Shown: positions 1 to 9,175, counted from the first letter of the stretch. The stretch: DNA of 64,000 bases from Terriglobia bacterium (GCA_020073465.1 JAIQFC010000015.1:164074-228073), one strand, 5' to 3'. Notes: generated by a model from the sequence alone, not told the origin. A program made the numbers and translations.

Positions 1-62
1 GGTCCGGCGCTGGAATTCCCGGCGCCGGGCTTTCCCGCTCCTGGCGGATTGATCGGCTGTAG
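1..62 (+). other. Probable 3' tail of an upstream gene, cut by the window edge
   Basis: The first bases are open in one frame up to a TAG ending at base 62, just before the Shine-Dalgarno-like GGGAG of the first ExbD gene. In related genomes an ExbB/TolQ-type or TonB-type gene often precedes paired exbD genes, so a tail of such a gene is possible. The roughly 20 visible codons carry no recognisable motif, and two other frames are also open over part of the stretch, so I do not assign it. Confidence 0.25.
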
Positions 63-76
63 GGAGATATCAAGCT

Positions 77-538
77 ATGGCATTAGCGAAACGAAATGAA
101 GGAGCCAAGATCAGCTCCGACATCAACGTCACGCCCATGGTGGACGTGATGCTGGTTCTGCTGATTATCTTCATGGTGGTCACGCCCATGTTGCAGCACG
201 GCGTGAGCGTCGACTTGGCCAAGGTCAACAGCCCGGAGCAGATGCCGGACGCCGACAAGGAAGACGCGCTGCTGGTTTCCGTGACCCGGGACGGCCAGGT
301 CTACTTCGGCTCTGACCAGATTACGATCGACAGTTTGACCAACAAGGTGAAGGATCGCCTCGCCAACAAGCCGGACAAGCGCGTGTACGTCAAGGCGGAT
401 ATGCGGGCCCGATTCGGCGGCGTAGTGCAAGTCGTCGACGCCGTGCGAGCCGCCGGGGTTGACGATCTGGGCTTGCTCACCGATCAGAGGAAAACTACTC
501 CAGCCACCCCGCCAGCTCCAGCCGCGGGCGGGCAATAG
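77..538 (+). CDS. exbD: ExbD/TolR-family biopolymer transport protein (first copy)
   Basis: This is an inner-membrane energy-coupling subunit that works with an ExbB/TolQ proton channel to drive TonB- or Tol-type outer-membrane processes. The 153-residue product has a short cytoplasmic N-terminus, the family signature INVTPMVDVMLVLLIIFMVV around residues 16-36 forming the single membrane helix with its key Asp, and a periplasmic domain of about 100 residues. A proline/alanine-rich tail closes the protein. GGGAG lies at a normal distance before the ATG. A second ExbD follows after 12 bases, so the two are probably co-translated and may form a heteromeric complex. Confidence 0.93.
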   Translation: MALAKRNEGAKISSDINVTPMVDVMLVLLIIFMVVTPMLQHGVSVDLAKVNSPEQMPDADKEDALLVSVTRDGQVYFGSDQITIDSLTNKVKDRLANKPDKRVYVKADMRARFGGVVQVVDAVRAAGVDDLGLLTDQRKTTPATPPAPAAGGQ

Positions 539-550
539 AGGAGAACGACC

Positions 551-991
551 ATGGGAATGGCAGTTGGCCCGAGCGGAGGCCAAAACGCGAATATTAACGT
601 AACGCCGCTCATCGATGTGTTGCTGGTGCTGCTCATCATCTTCATGGTGATCTCGCCGGTTACGCCCAAAGGACTGGATGCGCTGGTTCCTCAGCCGCCT
701 CCGCCCAATGCCCCGAAGAACACCGCCCCCGACCGCACCATCGTTGTCCAGTTGATTGATCGTGGCGCAGGCCAGGATCCGGGCCTCAAGATCAACAACG
801 AAGATGCGACCTGGGACAATCTGCAGGGCCGTCTGACCGACATCTACAAACTGCGCGCCGAGAAGGTCATGTTCGTGAAGGGTGATGATGCCATCCCCTT
901 CGCCAACGTTGCGAACGTGATCGACATCGCTCACGCCGCTGGAGTGGACAAAGTCGGTCTCATTACCGCGAAGATCGAAGCGGGCGGCTAG
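551..991 (+). CDS. exbD: ExbD/TolR-family biopolymer transport protein (second copy)
   Basis: This is the second ExbD/TolR paralogue of the pair. Residues 14-34 carry the same signature (NVTPLIDVLLVLLIIFMVIS) with the membrane-embedded Asp, followed by a proline-rich hinge and a periplasmic domain ending in GLITAKIEAGG. It differs from the first copy over most of its periplasmic part, so this is an old duplication rather than a recent one. GAGGAG sits just before the ATG. The TPR lipoprotein gene begins about 145 bases downstream in the same direction. ExbD pairs followed by a TPR protein suggest a dedicated TonB-like energiser. Confidence 0.92.
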   Translation: MGMAVGPSGGQNANINVTPLIDVLLVLLIIFMVISPVTPKGLDALVPQPPPPNAPKNTAPDRTIVVQLIDRGAGQDPGLKINNEDATWDNLQGRLTDIYKLRAEKVMFVKGDDAIPFANVANVIDIAHAAGVDKVGLITAKIEAGG

Positions 992-1137
992 ATCCGCCCC
1001 CGTTGGAAAGCCCGGAAGGTGCGTTTTTCGCTTTTGGCCCGGCACGGGAGGACCTCCTCCCGTGCTCCCGCGGCCCGCGCTTGTCAATCCGCTGTCTCTG
1101 GGCCTAGGATGCTGTGGCAAGGGAGACTTATACCGCA

Positions 1138-1974
1138 ATGAATAAGAATGTGAGACTGCTCACGCTGGCCGCGGTTGCGCTGGCACTTCTTTCCTCTGTG
1201 GGCTGTGATAAGTTGCGCGCCCGCGATCAGCTCAACAAAGGAGTGGAGTCCTACAAGAACTCCCACTTCGAGACCGCCATTGATCATTTCCAGAAGGCCG
1301 TTGAGCTGGACCCAAGCCTCACCAACGCGCGCATGTATCTGGCGACAGCCTACGTCTCGCTGTACATCCCGGGCGTAGATTCACCGGACAACATCAGCAA
1401 TGCGAATCAGGCCATCGAGCAGTATCAGAAGGTGCTGAATGGCAAGCCGTCGCGCGAACAGAAGGTCAATAGCGCGAAGGGCATTGCCTATCTGGACTTG
1501 AACATGAAGAAGTTCGACGAGGCCAAGAAGTACTACCGCATGGCGTCCGATGTGGACCCGAATGATCCCGAACCGTACTATTCGGTCGGAGTCATCGACT
1601 GGACTGCCAGCTACCAGCCGCGCATGGAAGAGCGCGCTAAGCTCGGTCTCAAGCCGGAAGAGAACCTGAATCCCAAGAACAAGGATCAGAAGGTTATCTG
1701 CGACGCTCTGAAGGTAAAGAACATGCCTGTTATCCAGGAAGGCATTGACAGCCTGACCAAGGCTCTTCAGTTGCGTCCTGACTACGACGACGCCATGGCG
1801 TACCTGAACCTGATGCACCGGGAGAGGGCGGACGTCGAATGTGACGACCTGGCGGCTCGAGAGGAAGACTTGAAGACCGCGGCGCACTGGGTGGATGAAA
1901 CCCTGCGTGTCAAGAAAGAGAAAGCGGAGAAGGCAGCCTCGGCTGCGCCCGGCACTGTGGACCAGTCGAAGTAG
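1138..1974 (+). CDS. TPR-repeat lipoprotein
   Basis: The 278-residue product begins with a lipoprotein signal peptide whose lipobox SSVGC places the acylated Cys at about residue 23. The remainder holds several tetratricopeptide helices (for example NKGVESYKNSHFETAIDHF and the following pairs), a protein-protein interaction scaffold expected in the periplasm. I start at the ATG that gives a clean signal peptide; a GTG eight codons upstream would place polar residues before it. It follows the exbD pair in the same orientation and ends just before a strong hairpin terminator, so it is probably the last gene of that unit. The binding partner is unknown. Confidence 0.85.
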   Translation: MNKNVRLLTLAAVALALLSSVGCDKLRARDQLNKGVESYKNSHFETAIDHFQKAVELDPSLTNARMYLATAYVSLYIPGVDSPDNISNANQAIEQYQKVLNGKPSREQKVNSAKGIAYLDLNMKKFDEAKKYYRMASDVDPNDPEPYYSVGVIDWTASYQPRMEERAKLGLKPEENLNPKNKDQKVICDALKVKNMPVIQEGIDSLTKALQLRPDYDDAMAYLNLMHRERADVECDDLAAREEDLKTAAHWVDETLRVKKEKAEKAASAAPGTVDQSK

Positions 1975-2000
1975 TTGTCGCAGTCTTTTTAGACCGTCGG

Positions 2001-2036
2001 CCTCTTTCGCGAAATGCGAAAGGGGCTTTCTTGTTT
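2001..2036 (+). terminator. Rho-independent terminator after the exbD-TPR unit
   Basis: A ten-base inverted repeat (CCTCTTTCGC with GCGAAAGGGG, two G-T type mismatches at most) surrounds a five-base loop and is followed by CTTTCTTGTTT. It lies between the ends of two convergent genes, the TPR lipoprotein and the GT39-like gene, so it may terminate from both sides. Confidence 0.7.
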
Positions 2037-2059
2037 GTGGAACGACCCTCGCCGCGCGG

Positions 2060-3637
2060 CTACTGCCGGCTGTACAACCTCACCTCGACCTGCGGAAACA
2101 GAAACCGCTGCATCTTGGGGAACGCCTCCCCCAAAGTCTGCGTCAGAATCCCAGTCGTAGCGTCGGGTTCCGCTGGAGGACCGTTGTACATCAGCACAAC
2201 CCAGACGCGCCGGGATTGCGCAGGTGCCGAGTGCAGAAATTCGCTCGTCGGTTTGCCCGTAAAGTCACGGTAGTCCAGGTGGTCGGCATGATGAGGAAAG
2301 AGAATCTCCGGGCCCAACGCGTCTGCCGAACTCCCGCGAGCCCGCAGCGACCTGTAAAACTCATATGGAACGCGAGTTGCGGCGATGTGGAAGAGCACGC
2401 CGTCGGCGGGCTGGGCGTGATCCATGACGTAGGCGCTGGCGGCTCCTATCCCGTCCCGGTCGAGATCGAAGTCGTGATCGTAGTAGGAGAGCATTCCGTA
2501 GAGCGATAGCAGCAGCATGGCCGCAAGCGCGGCAGGAAGCTGCCAGATTCCCCGCAAACGCGCCACTCCTGCTGCCGCGAGAATCAAGAACGCGGGCAAG
2601 CAAAAAATCAGGTACCGCCCGTAGAACACCGGGCGGGCCAGGGAGAGCACCAGGGTAAGCAGGACCGGAAACAATAGCCAGATCAGAAGGAACTGATATC
2701 GCCACATTTCCCACGAGGCACTCGCCCTCCTCGCGAATAGTTTCCTGCCCAGTGGAGCGACTGCGGCGATCACAGCGATGGCGTAAAGCCCAACCCCCTC
2801 CGCGCCAGCATTGCCCGCCATGTGTTCGTAGTAGTCGAGCAGATCATGGAAGCCGGGGCGATGAATCCATTTCAGCGGGCCTGCTCCCAGCTTTCCCACG
2901 AACACGAGCAGCGGCAGCACCGACACTGCGATCCAGATCCAGGCCCGCCGCACATGGGGCGGGACCGAGAGGGCGTGTTGCGCGTCTTCCGTTGACGGGG
3001 AAGACCGGCTTAGAAGCAGCAGTGCCAGCCATTGCGCCGCCACAAGCAGCAGCGCGTAGAAATGCGCATACACAGCCAGAACGCTGGTCAACGCATAGGC
3101 CAAGAGATTGCGGCGGGATGACTCTCTGAGGAACTCGACGAAGAATGCGCCTGATAGTGTGGCCAGCAGAACGAAGAGCGCATAGCTGCGCGCCTCCTGC
3201 GCGTATCGAATGTGATAAGCGTTGAACGCCAGCAGCGCGGTCGCAATCAGTGCCGTACGGCGGTCAAAGAGAAGCCCGGCCAGCCAGTAGATCGCAGGGA
3301 GCGCAGCCACGGCCGCGATCACCGACAGGCTGCGAATGAAAAACTCGCTTTGCCCGACGTGCAGCCAGCCGCGCAACAGAACGTAGTACAGCGACATGTT
3401 CGCTTCGCGCCACCACAGCAAGTGGAGGAAGTTCGCCCAGTCGAGCCGGGCCGCTTCCACGCTGAAGCATTCGTCGAACCAGAAAGGCTTCCGGGCGAGG
3501 AACAGGAATCGCAGCACTGTGCCGGCCGCCAGCAGCGTGAGCAATGCGGCTGTAGTCAGAGGGTCTCCGGCATTGGAGGCATGACTCGCCGAAGTGGACT
3601 TCGTGTCTTGATTCATCGCCGCATCGGAAGGCAGCAT
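2060..3637 (-). CDS. GT39/ArnT-like membrane glycosyltransferase
   Basis: This is a polytopic membrane protein of 525 residues, with about ten or more hydrophobic helices, of the dolichyl-phosphate-mannose mannosyltransferase (GT39/PMT) superfamily. The N-terminal part shows the hallmark acidic loop after the first helix (RKPFWFDECFSVEAAR), followed by FIRSLSVIAAVAALPAIYWL and AFNAYHIRYAQEARSYALF, all typical of this fold. It should transfer a sugar from a polyprenyl-phosphate donor to an envelope acceptor. It is divergent from a GT2 polyprenyl-phosphate sugar synthase 82 bases away, which could make its donor. The acceptor cannot be told. An internal ATG seven codons in is an alternative start. 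Confidence 0.82.
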   Translation of the reverse strand: MLPSDAAMNQDTKSTSASHASNAGDPLTTAALLTLLAAGTVLRFLFLARKPFWFDECFSVEAARLDWANFLHLLWWREANMSLYYVLLRGWLHVGQSEFFIRSLSVIAAVAALPAIYWLAGLLFDRRTALIATALLAFNAYHIRYAQEARSYALFVLLATLSGAFFVEFLRESSRRNLLAYALTSVLAVYAHFYALLLVAAQWLALLLLSRSSPSTEDAQHALSVPPHVRRAWIWIAVSVLPLLVFVGKLGAGPLKWIHRPGFHDLLDYYEHMAGNAGAEGVGLYAIAVIAAVAPLGRKLFARRASASWEMWRYQFLLIWLLFPVLLTLVLSLARPVFYGRYLIFCLPAFLILAAAGVARLRGIWQLPAALAAMLLLSLYGMLSYYDHDFDLDRDGIGAASAYVMDHAQPADGVLFHIAATRVPYEFYRSLRARGSSADALGPEILFPHHADHLDYRDFTGKPTSEFLHSAPAQSRRVWVVLMYNGPPAEPDATTGILTQTLGEAFPKMQRFLFPQVEVRLYSRQ

Positions 3638-3719
3638 GCCGGGTCGCCGGAAAATCCTGGGATTCCAGATGATACTATGCTAGAAACATCCGATAATTTC
3701 GGGCGTTCCAAACGTCACT

Positions 3720-4538
3720 ATGAGTGCGACCTCCGTGCAGAGTGTGCCCCGCGTCAGCCCTGCCGCCGTCAGCGATCGGTGGAAGGGCCGCGTATCCGTA
3801 CTCGTGCCGGTCTACAACGAGGCAGCACACGTCGATGAGTTGCTGCAGGCGATCCAGGCGTCTCCCGTCAAGAAGGAGATTATCGTGGTCGATGATGGTT
3901 CGACTGACGGTACCCGCGAAAAGCTGAAGGCTCTCCCGGCCACGGATGACCTGTCCATCGTTTTTCACGAAAGAAACTGCGGCAAAGGAGCAGCGGTTCG
4001 CACCGCGCTGGCCCACGCTCGCGGCGAATACGTACTGATTCAGGATTCCGACCTCGAGTACGACCCGCAGGATTATCCTGCCCTGTTGCGACCGCTGGAA
4101 GAACGGGCCGCCAATGTTGTGTACGGTGTGCGTCCCGACCGGCCCGAACGTGGATTGCGATTCTTCCTGGGTGCCAAACTTCTGACGCACCTGTCGAACC
4201 TGCTCTACCGCGCGGGCATTCATGACGAGGCCACCTGCTATAAGGTCTTCCGCCGTTCGCTGCTTGGTCAGATTCAACTGGAATGTCAACGCTTCGAGTT
4301 CTGTCCCGAAGTGACCGCCAAGCTTTGCCGCATGGGCGAGAAGATTGCCGAGGTTCCGGTGTCCTATAACCCGCGGTCGTCTGGCGAAGGCAAGAAGATC
4401 CGCCACTCCGACGGCTGGCTGGCCATCTGGACGCTCATCCGCTACCGCTTCATTCGGCGGAGCCGCTGGCTCCGGCCCCCGGCCGAAAAGCCGGGGACTC
4501 CATTCGCAGTGAGTTTCCTCCGCAAGCCGCAGCAGTAA
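3720..4538 (+). CDS. GT2 glycosyltransferase, polyprenyl-phosphate sugar synthase-like
   Basis: This 272-residue GT-A fold glycosyltransferase resembles dolichol-phosphate mannosyltransferase (DPM1/GtrB type). It shows VLVPVYNEAAHVDELL at about residue 28, VVDDGSTDGTREKL, GKGAAVRTALAHARGEY and the metal-binding DSDLEYDP motif. It lacks C-terminal membrane helices, as in short DPM1-like synthases. The likely reaction moves a hexose from a nucleotide sugar to polyprenyl phosphate on the cytoplasmic face. Two GT39-like membrane transferases flank it, one divergent and one 51 bases downstream, which supports a donor-maker role for them. Confidence 0.85.
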   Translation: MSATSVQSVPRVSPAAVSDRWKGRVSVLVPVYNEAAHVDELLQAIQASPVKKEIIVVDDGSTDGTREKLKALPATDDLSIVFHERNCGKGAAVRTALAHARGEYVLIQDSDLEYDPQDYPALLRPLEERAANVVYGVRPDRPERGLRFFLGAKLLTHLSNLLYRAGIHDEATCYKVFRRSLLGQIQLECQRFEFCPEVTAKLCRMGEKIAEVPVSYNPRSSGEGKKIRHSDGWLAIWTLIRYRFIRRSRWLRPPAEKPGTPFAVSFLRKPQQ

Positions 4539-4589
4539 ACCTGCTGCCGTTGATCTGGATCGGTGCCTGTCCTGATAAACTGCCGCTCG

Positions 4590-5882
4590 ATGGACAGACC
4601 ATCCCAGGCGGCAATCCCCAAATCTCTGCTTTGGCTCGTGCTCCTGTCATTTGGGCTGCAAGTGGCGACAATCGGCGTCGCCCGCCAGTACCGCGCTCGC
4701 CCTGGAGAAGACCACTTCGCCTTCGGCTGGGAGATGGGCCGGGTCGCCCGCTCGCTCGCGCTGGGCCAGGGCTTCAGCAATCCCTACGGAGGAAACACCG
4801 GGCCTACCGCATGGGAGCCGCCGCTCTATCCCTACCTGATGGGCGGCGTCTTCAAGGTGTTCGGAATCTACACCTATGCTTCGGCTTGGGTACTGCTCAC
4901 CATCAACAGCCTGCTCTCCGCGCTCACTACCGTCCCGGTCTATCGGATCGCGTGCAAGACCTTCGACAAGCGTATCGCGATCTGGTCTGCCTGGACGTGG
5001 GCGCTGCTTCCGTATGTCTGGTACTGGTCCGTTCACTGGATCTGGGACACAACGTTTACCCCGCTCGTGCTCAGCCTGATTTTTCTGGTCGCCCTTGAAC
5101 TGGAGGAGTGGCGCGGATGGTGTGGCTGGGTGATCTTCGGCATGCTGTGGGGCGTTGGCTCACTGGCGAATCCCTCGATGCTGGCCTTTCTGCCGTTCTG
5201 CGGACTCTGGATCTGGTGGCGCAGACACCGTCGCAGCTTGCCATCGATCGGCGGCGTAGTGCTGTCTTCCCTCATTTTCTTTGTAGTTCTATCACCCTGG
5301 CTGATTCGCAACTATCAAGTTTTCGGGCAGTTCGTATTCATCCGAGACGACTTCGGACTTCAATTCCGGCTTGGCAACTGGAAAGGCGCTGAGGGCATGC
5401 TGATGGCCTATCTCCAGCCCAACCTAAACCAGCTGGAGTTTGAAAAATTTCAGCGCATGGGCGAGTTGGCCTATGCGGCAGACTGCAAGCGGCTGGCCTT
5501 CGAGTGGATTCGAGAGAGCCCGTCGCGTTTCCTGATCGTCAGCCTGAAGCGGTTCTTCTACTACTGGAACGGCGTTCCCCGGCCGAGTGACAGCCGCGCT
5601 CCCTGGGACTTCCGCAATTCCCTCTTCCTCGCCTCGTCAGTGCTGTGCCTGTGGGGCCTGTTTCGCGCACTGCGCCAAAAGCGGCCCGGAGCGTGGCTTT
5701 TCGCGGGTCTCGTCCTGACCTACCCCACAACGTATTATTTCGTCTTTCCCCACGCCCGCTACCGGCATCCGATCGAACCGGAGTTGCTGATCGTGGCGGT
5801 GTTCCTGCTCTCGGAGGCGCGAAAAGGCAATCCGCCAGTCGTATCCGACGAGATCTCAGCGCGTGCCTCGCACCTCCAGTAG
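4590..5882 (+). CDS. GT39-like integral membrane glycosyltransferase
   Basis: The product has 430 residues from the ATG chosen here; a GTG nine codons earlier is open but has no better ribosome site. It is a polytopic membrane protein with an N-terminal helix, a periplasmic loop carrying GPTAWEPPLYPYLMGGVFKVFG, then helices and WSVHWIWDTTFTPLVLSL, the arrangement of ArnT/PMT-like transferases. It has no soluble catalytic domain, so it depends on a lipid-linked sugar such as the GT2 gene upstream could provide. The overlap of pathway and spacing makes these a two-gene unit. The substrate is unknown. Confidence 0.75.
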   Translation: MDRPSQAAIPKSLLWLVLLSFGLQVATIGVARQYRARPGEDHFAFGWEMGRVARSLALGQGFSNPYGGNTGPTAWEPPLYPYLMGGVFKVFGIYTYASAWVLLTINSLLSALTTVPVYRIACKTFDKRIAIWSAWTWALLPYVWYWSVHWIWDTTFTPLVLSLIFLVALELEEWRGWCGWVIFGMLWGVGSLANPSMLAFLPFCGLWIWWRRHRRSLPSIGGVVLSSLIFFVVLSPWLIRNYQVFGQFVFIRDDFGLQFRLGNWKGAEGMLMAYLQPNLNQLEFEKFQRMGELAYAADCKRLAFEWIRESPSRFLIVSLKRFFYYWNGVPRPSDSRAPWDFRNSLFLASSVLCLWGLFRALRQKRPGAWLFAGLVLTYPTTYYFVFPHARYRHPIEPELLIVAVFLLSEARKGNPPVVSDEISARASHLQ

Positions 5883-5936
5883 AATCGTGTGTTTGGCACG
5901 TGCTTGTGAATTCGATGCCCGGGCCACTGGTTTGAA

Positions 5937-7457
5937 ATGTTTAAGAAGATTCTGATTGCCAATCGGGGCGAGATCGCGGTGCGCATCATCCGCGCCTGCC
6001 ATGAGATGGGAATTGCTGCCGTGGCGGTCTATTCCGACGTCGACCGCACCGCGTTGCATGTTCGCAAAGCCGACGAGGCCTACCCTATTGGCGCCCCAGC
6101 CGCAACGGAATCCTACCTCAACATCCCGAAGATTCTCGACGTCGCCAAACGATCGGGGGCGGACGCCATCCATCCTGGCTACGGCTTTCTCTCCGAAAAC
6201 GCGAAGTTTGCCCAGGCCTGCACCGATGCGGGGGTGAAGTTCATCGGCCCCACCGCCGCCTCCATGGAAATGATGGGATCGAAGACGCGCGCTCGCCAGA
6301 CGATGGAAGCGGCTGGGGTGCCTCTCGTCCCTGGAACCGCCCGCGGGCTCGAATCCATCGAACAAGCTCAGCAGGTCGCGGAGCGCATTGGGTACCCGGT
6401 CATGCTGAAAGCCGCGGCAGGCGGAGGCGGCAAGGGCATGCGCCTGGTGCACACACCGGAACAGTTGAAATCGTCGCTCGAGGCCGCGCGCAGCGAAGCC
6501 GAACGCTCCTTCGGCGACAGCGAGATCTACGTCGAGAAGGCAATCGTCAATCCGAGGCACATCGAGATGCAGGTGCTCGCGGATGAGCACGGCAGCACCG
6601 TCTACCTGGGCGAACGAGAGTGCTCCCTGCAGCGGCGCCATCAGAAGGTGCTGGAAGAGTCGCCATCGCCGGTCGTCGATCCCGATATGCGGCGCCGGAT
6701 GGGCGAAGTCGCGGTCCGCGTCGCCCAGGCCGCCGGCTACACCAACGCCGGCACAGTTGAGTTCCTGGTCGATCCGCAGAAAAATTTCTATTTCCTTGAG
6801 ATGAACACGCGGTTGCAGGTGGAGCATCCCGTGACCGAACTGGTCACAGGCCTCGATCTGGTCCATTTGCAAATCCGCACCGCCGCCGGAGAAAAGCTGC
6901 CGTTCACTCAGGACGCCGTGCGTCTGCGTGGTCATGCCATGGAGTGCCGCATCTACGCTGAAGATCCCGACAACAACTATTTCCCCAGTCCCGGCAAGAT
7001 CACGCTGCTGATCGCACCCACAGGGCCCGGAATCCGCCGTGACACCGGCATGTACGAGGGCTGGTCGGTCCCGATCGATTACGATCCACTCCTGGCCAAG
7101 CTGATCGGATACGGTGAAAACCGCGAGCAGGTGATCGCCCGCCTCGGCTGCGCGCTCAATGAATACTTTGTGGGCGGAATTAAGACGAACATTTCGCTGT
7201 TCCGGCGAATTCTGAGGAACCCGGACTTCCGCGCGGCGAATCTGGATACTGGATTCCTGGACCGAATGCTGAAGCAGCAGGATGTGCGCAATGAACTCGA
7301 AACCGATCCGCAGGCTGCACATGTGGCCGCGATTGCGGCCGGGATGTTTGCCGCTCTCGCTCCCGCAGCCAACGGCACGAGTGCGAGCACCCCAGACAAT
7401 GGCTCTCGGAAGGTCTCGACTTGGAGGAAGATCGGACGCGATGAAGCACTGAGGTGA
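5937..7457 (+). CDS. accC: Biotin carboxylase subunit of acetyl-/acyl-CoA carboxylase
   Basis: This 506-residue enzyme carboxylates carrier-bound biotin using ATP and bicarbonate. It starts with the classic MFKKILIANRGEIAVRIIRA. It has the ATP-grasp glycine loop AAAGGGGKGMRLV near residue 160, the metal/ATP site FLEMNTRLQVEHPVTE near residue 285, and the C-terminal IDYDPLLAKLIGYG. It is about 50 residues longer than AccC proper, with a low-complexity tail. A biotin carrier gene of the acyl-CoA/pyruvate carboxylase style lies 52 bases downstream, so the pair may serve an acyl-CoA carboxylase rather than, or as well as, fatty-acid synthesis. Confidence 0.93.
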   Translation: MFKKILIANRGEIAVRIIRACHEMGIAAVAVYSDVDRTALHVRKADEAYPIGAPAATESYLNIPKILDVAKRSGADAIHPGYGFLSENAKFAQACTDAGVKFIGPTAASMEMMGSKTRARQTMEAAGVPLVPGTARGLESIEQAQQVAERIGYPVMLKAAAGGGGKGMRLVHTPEQLKSSLEAARSEAERSFGDSEIYVEKAIVNPRHIEMQVLADEHGSTVYLGERECSLQRRHQKVLEESPSPVVDPDMRRRMGEVAVRVAQAAGYTNAGTVEFLVDPQKNFYFLEMNTRLQVEHPVTELVTGLDLVHLQIRTAAGEKLPFTQDAVRLRGHAMECRIYAEDPDNNYFPSPGKITLLIAPTGPGIRRDTGMYEGWSVPIDYDPLLAKLIGYGENREQVIARLGCALNEYFVGGIKTNISLFRRILRNPDFRAANLDTGFLDRMLKQQDVRNELETDPQAAHVAAIAAGMFAALAPAANGTSASTPDNGSRKVSTWRKIGRDEALR

Positions 7458-7482
7458 GCCACCGCCTGGCTCACCCTGTCGC

Positions 7483-7503
7483 GTCACTGGCCACTGACCA
7501 CTG
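7483..7503 (+). repeat. Three heptamer units next to a start codon
   Basis: Three consecutive copies of NNCACTG (GTCACTG, GCCACTG, ACCACTG) end six bases before the ATG of the biotin carrier gene. No clear Shine-Dalgarno sequence is present between array and ATG. The same placement of CTGA/CTG-type heptamers recurs at several other genes in the window. Confidence 0.6.
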
Positions 7504-7509
7504 TTTCTC

Positions 7510-8004
7510 ATGACCTACGACGTCACCATCGACGGCAAGAATTATCGGCTCGAACTCGAACGTGCTGAGGGCCTCTGGGTGTGCCGGCTCGACGGGCGCG
7601 AGATCGAAGTTGACGCAGTCCTTGCGCGTCCCGGCGTGCTTTCTCTCAGAATCGGCAACCAGGCTTACGAGATCAAATCTGAACGCGTTGCCAGCGACTT
7701 GCATCTCTGGGTCGGCAGCGCGCGTTTTGCCGCCGAGGTTCGCGATCCCCGCTCGCTCAGGAGCCGTGTCCGCGCTGCCGACGATCACGGCCCCAGGAGG
7801 GTCACCGCACCCATGCCAGGCAAGGTTGTGCGTATCCTGGTCCACGAGCATTCCGAAGTGGAGGCAGGTTCCGGCGTGGTTGTGGTTGAGGCGATGAAGA
7901 TGCAAAACGAAATCAAGTCACCCAAGAAGGGAACAATTCAGAAAGTACTCGTGAGCGAGGGTGCGGCCGTCAACGCAGGGGATGTGCTGGTGATTGTGGA
8001 GTGA
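7510..8004 (+). CDS. Biotin carboxyl carrier protein (biotinyl domain)
   Basis: The 164-residue carrier holds biotin on the Lys of VVEAMKMQNEI (Lys130). The last 70 residues form the biotinyl/lipoyl barrel (APMPGKVVRILVHEHSEVEAG then LVSEGAAVNAGDVLVIVE). The N-terminal 90 residues (YDVTIDGKNYRLELE) match the small beta domain seen before the biotinyl domain in propionyl- or acyl-CoA carboxylase alpha chains, not the Pro/Ala linker of classic AccB. With accC directly upstream, the two genes look like a split acyl-CoA carboxylase alpha chain; the carboxyltransferase is not in this window. The biotin ligase gene at 53-54 kb would modify it. Confidence 0.88.
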   Translation: MTYDVTIDGKNYRLELERAEGLWVCRLDGREIEVDAVLARPGVLSLRIGNQAYEIKSERVASDLHLWVGSARFAAEVRDPRSLRSRVRAADDHGPRRVTAPMPGKVVRILVHEHSEVEAGSGVVVVEAMKMQNEIKSPKKGTIQKVLVSEGAAVNAGDVLVIVE

Positions 8005-8008
8005 TCCC

Positions 8009-9070
8009 TCACTCCACGCCGTTGTTGTCCAGCACCTTTCTAGCGTAGTAATTCTCCACCTTCGCCGAATCGCGCAGAACCTCGTAGTAAGCCGATTTGA
8101 GCAGTTGCTCGCGGCGATCGTGAATCTGCGTGCGAATCGACATCTTCACGCGCTCGTCCGACAACTCGCGCTGTCCCGCCGGCTCTTTCGCCACCAGCTT
8201 CACAATGCGAAAGCCCACTAGCTGTTTAGTCCCGGGGTTCAACACAGTGATCACCGGCGTGTACTGACCGGGCTTGAGCTTGGTCACCGCATCGCGAGTC
8301 GCGGGGTCGGTGTTCCGCAGGGATGACTCCGGCGCAGGTCCAATGTCGCCGCCATTTCCGGAGGTCTCCGGATCTTCGGAATAGTTCATGGCCAGCGTGG
8401 CGAAGTCCTCGCCGCTATCCAGCCGGTTGGCGATCATCTGAATTTTCTTGCGGGCATCCGCTTCGTTTTGCGCCTTCGCGTTCTGGTTGTGCACCTGCGG
8501 GTTTGGACCCGGGGTCACCAGAATCTGCGCCAGGTGATATTGCGGCTCGATCAGGTTGAACTCGGATTTGTGCGCACTGTAGTAGGAGTTGATGTCCTGC
8601 TCGGTGACGCTGATCTTCGAGGACACTTCCTTGTTCATCACCTTCTCGACCGTGATCGACCGCCGGATGTCGCGCTTGAAGTCCGTTACCGTAAGCTTCT
8701 TGTCTTTCAGCCGCTGCTCGAATTCCTCCTGGGAAAAAGGAGATTTGAACTCGTTGTATTTCCGGTCAACCTCATCGTCGGTGGCCAGCAGGCCAAGCTT
8801 CTCGGCGCGCCGCATCAGGATTTCGTCATCAATGAGCTGGTGCAGAATGTTCAACCGCAGGGTCGTCGCCTGCTCGCCGGCGGGCTGCTGCTGCGCGGAC
8901 GCAATCTGGTTCTCGTAGTACTTGTCCACGTCAGAACGGAAAATCTTCCGGCCGTCGACAGTGGCCATCACGTCGCCGCCCACCTGCGACTTGCAGCCAA
9001 CCAGGGCCGCCAGCGTCGCTGCCAGCAGCAGCGCTGCGGCAGCCTGGACAAAAAGCAAGTTTCTTCTCAA
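8009..9070 (-). CDS. PpiC/SurA-like peptidyl-prolyl isomerase lipoprotein
   Basis: The 353-residue product has a lipoprotein signal peptide with lipobox LVGC (Cys at about residue 26). It then has a SurA-type N-terminal helical chaperone region (QLIDDEILMRRAEKLGL) and a parvulin domain at about residues 175-300 with YHLAQILVTPG, DFATLAMNYSEDPETSGNGGDIG and PGQYTPVI. It should sit in the periplasm and assist folding of outer-membrane proteins. The next gene in the same direction upstream encodes a DsbA-like oxidoreductase, and lptD lies further on, so this stretch is an envelope-biogenesis neighbourhood. It ends four bases from the convergent biotin carrier gene. Confidence 0.88.
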   Translation of the reverse strand: MRRNLLFVQAAAALLLAATLAALVGCKSQVGGDVMATVDGRKIFRSDVDKYYENQIASAQQQPAGEQATTLRLNILHQLIDDEILMRRAEKLGLLATDDEVDRKYNEFKSPFSQEEFEQRLKDKKLTVTDFKRDIRRSITVEKVMNKEVSSKISVTEQDINSYYSAHKSEFNLIEPQYHLAQILVTPGPNPQVHNQNAKAQNEADARKKIQMIANRLDSGEDFATLAMNYSEDPETSGNGGDIGPAPESSLRNTDPATRDAVTKLKPGQYTPVITVLNPGTKQLVGFRIVKLVAKEPAGQRELSDERVKMSIRTQIHDRREQLLKSAYYEVLRDSAKVENYYARKVLDNNGVE

Positions 9071-9175
9071 AGGAATCTCTCCCTCAACCGCGATCCGCTA
9101 TGTATGACAAACGATTGCTCGACCCGCAAATCAGCAAACGAAGACCTGGGAAGCAGTGGAGACACCCGCCCGGCG

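Noticed and set aside
83-1138. Open frame of about 351 codons opposite the two exbD genes
   Set aside because: Both exbD products are clear on the plus strand; the antisense product has no motif.
5856-7511. Open frame of about 551 codons on the minus strand opposite accC
   Set aside because: The accC protein is unmistakable on the other strand; the antisense product has no family features.
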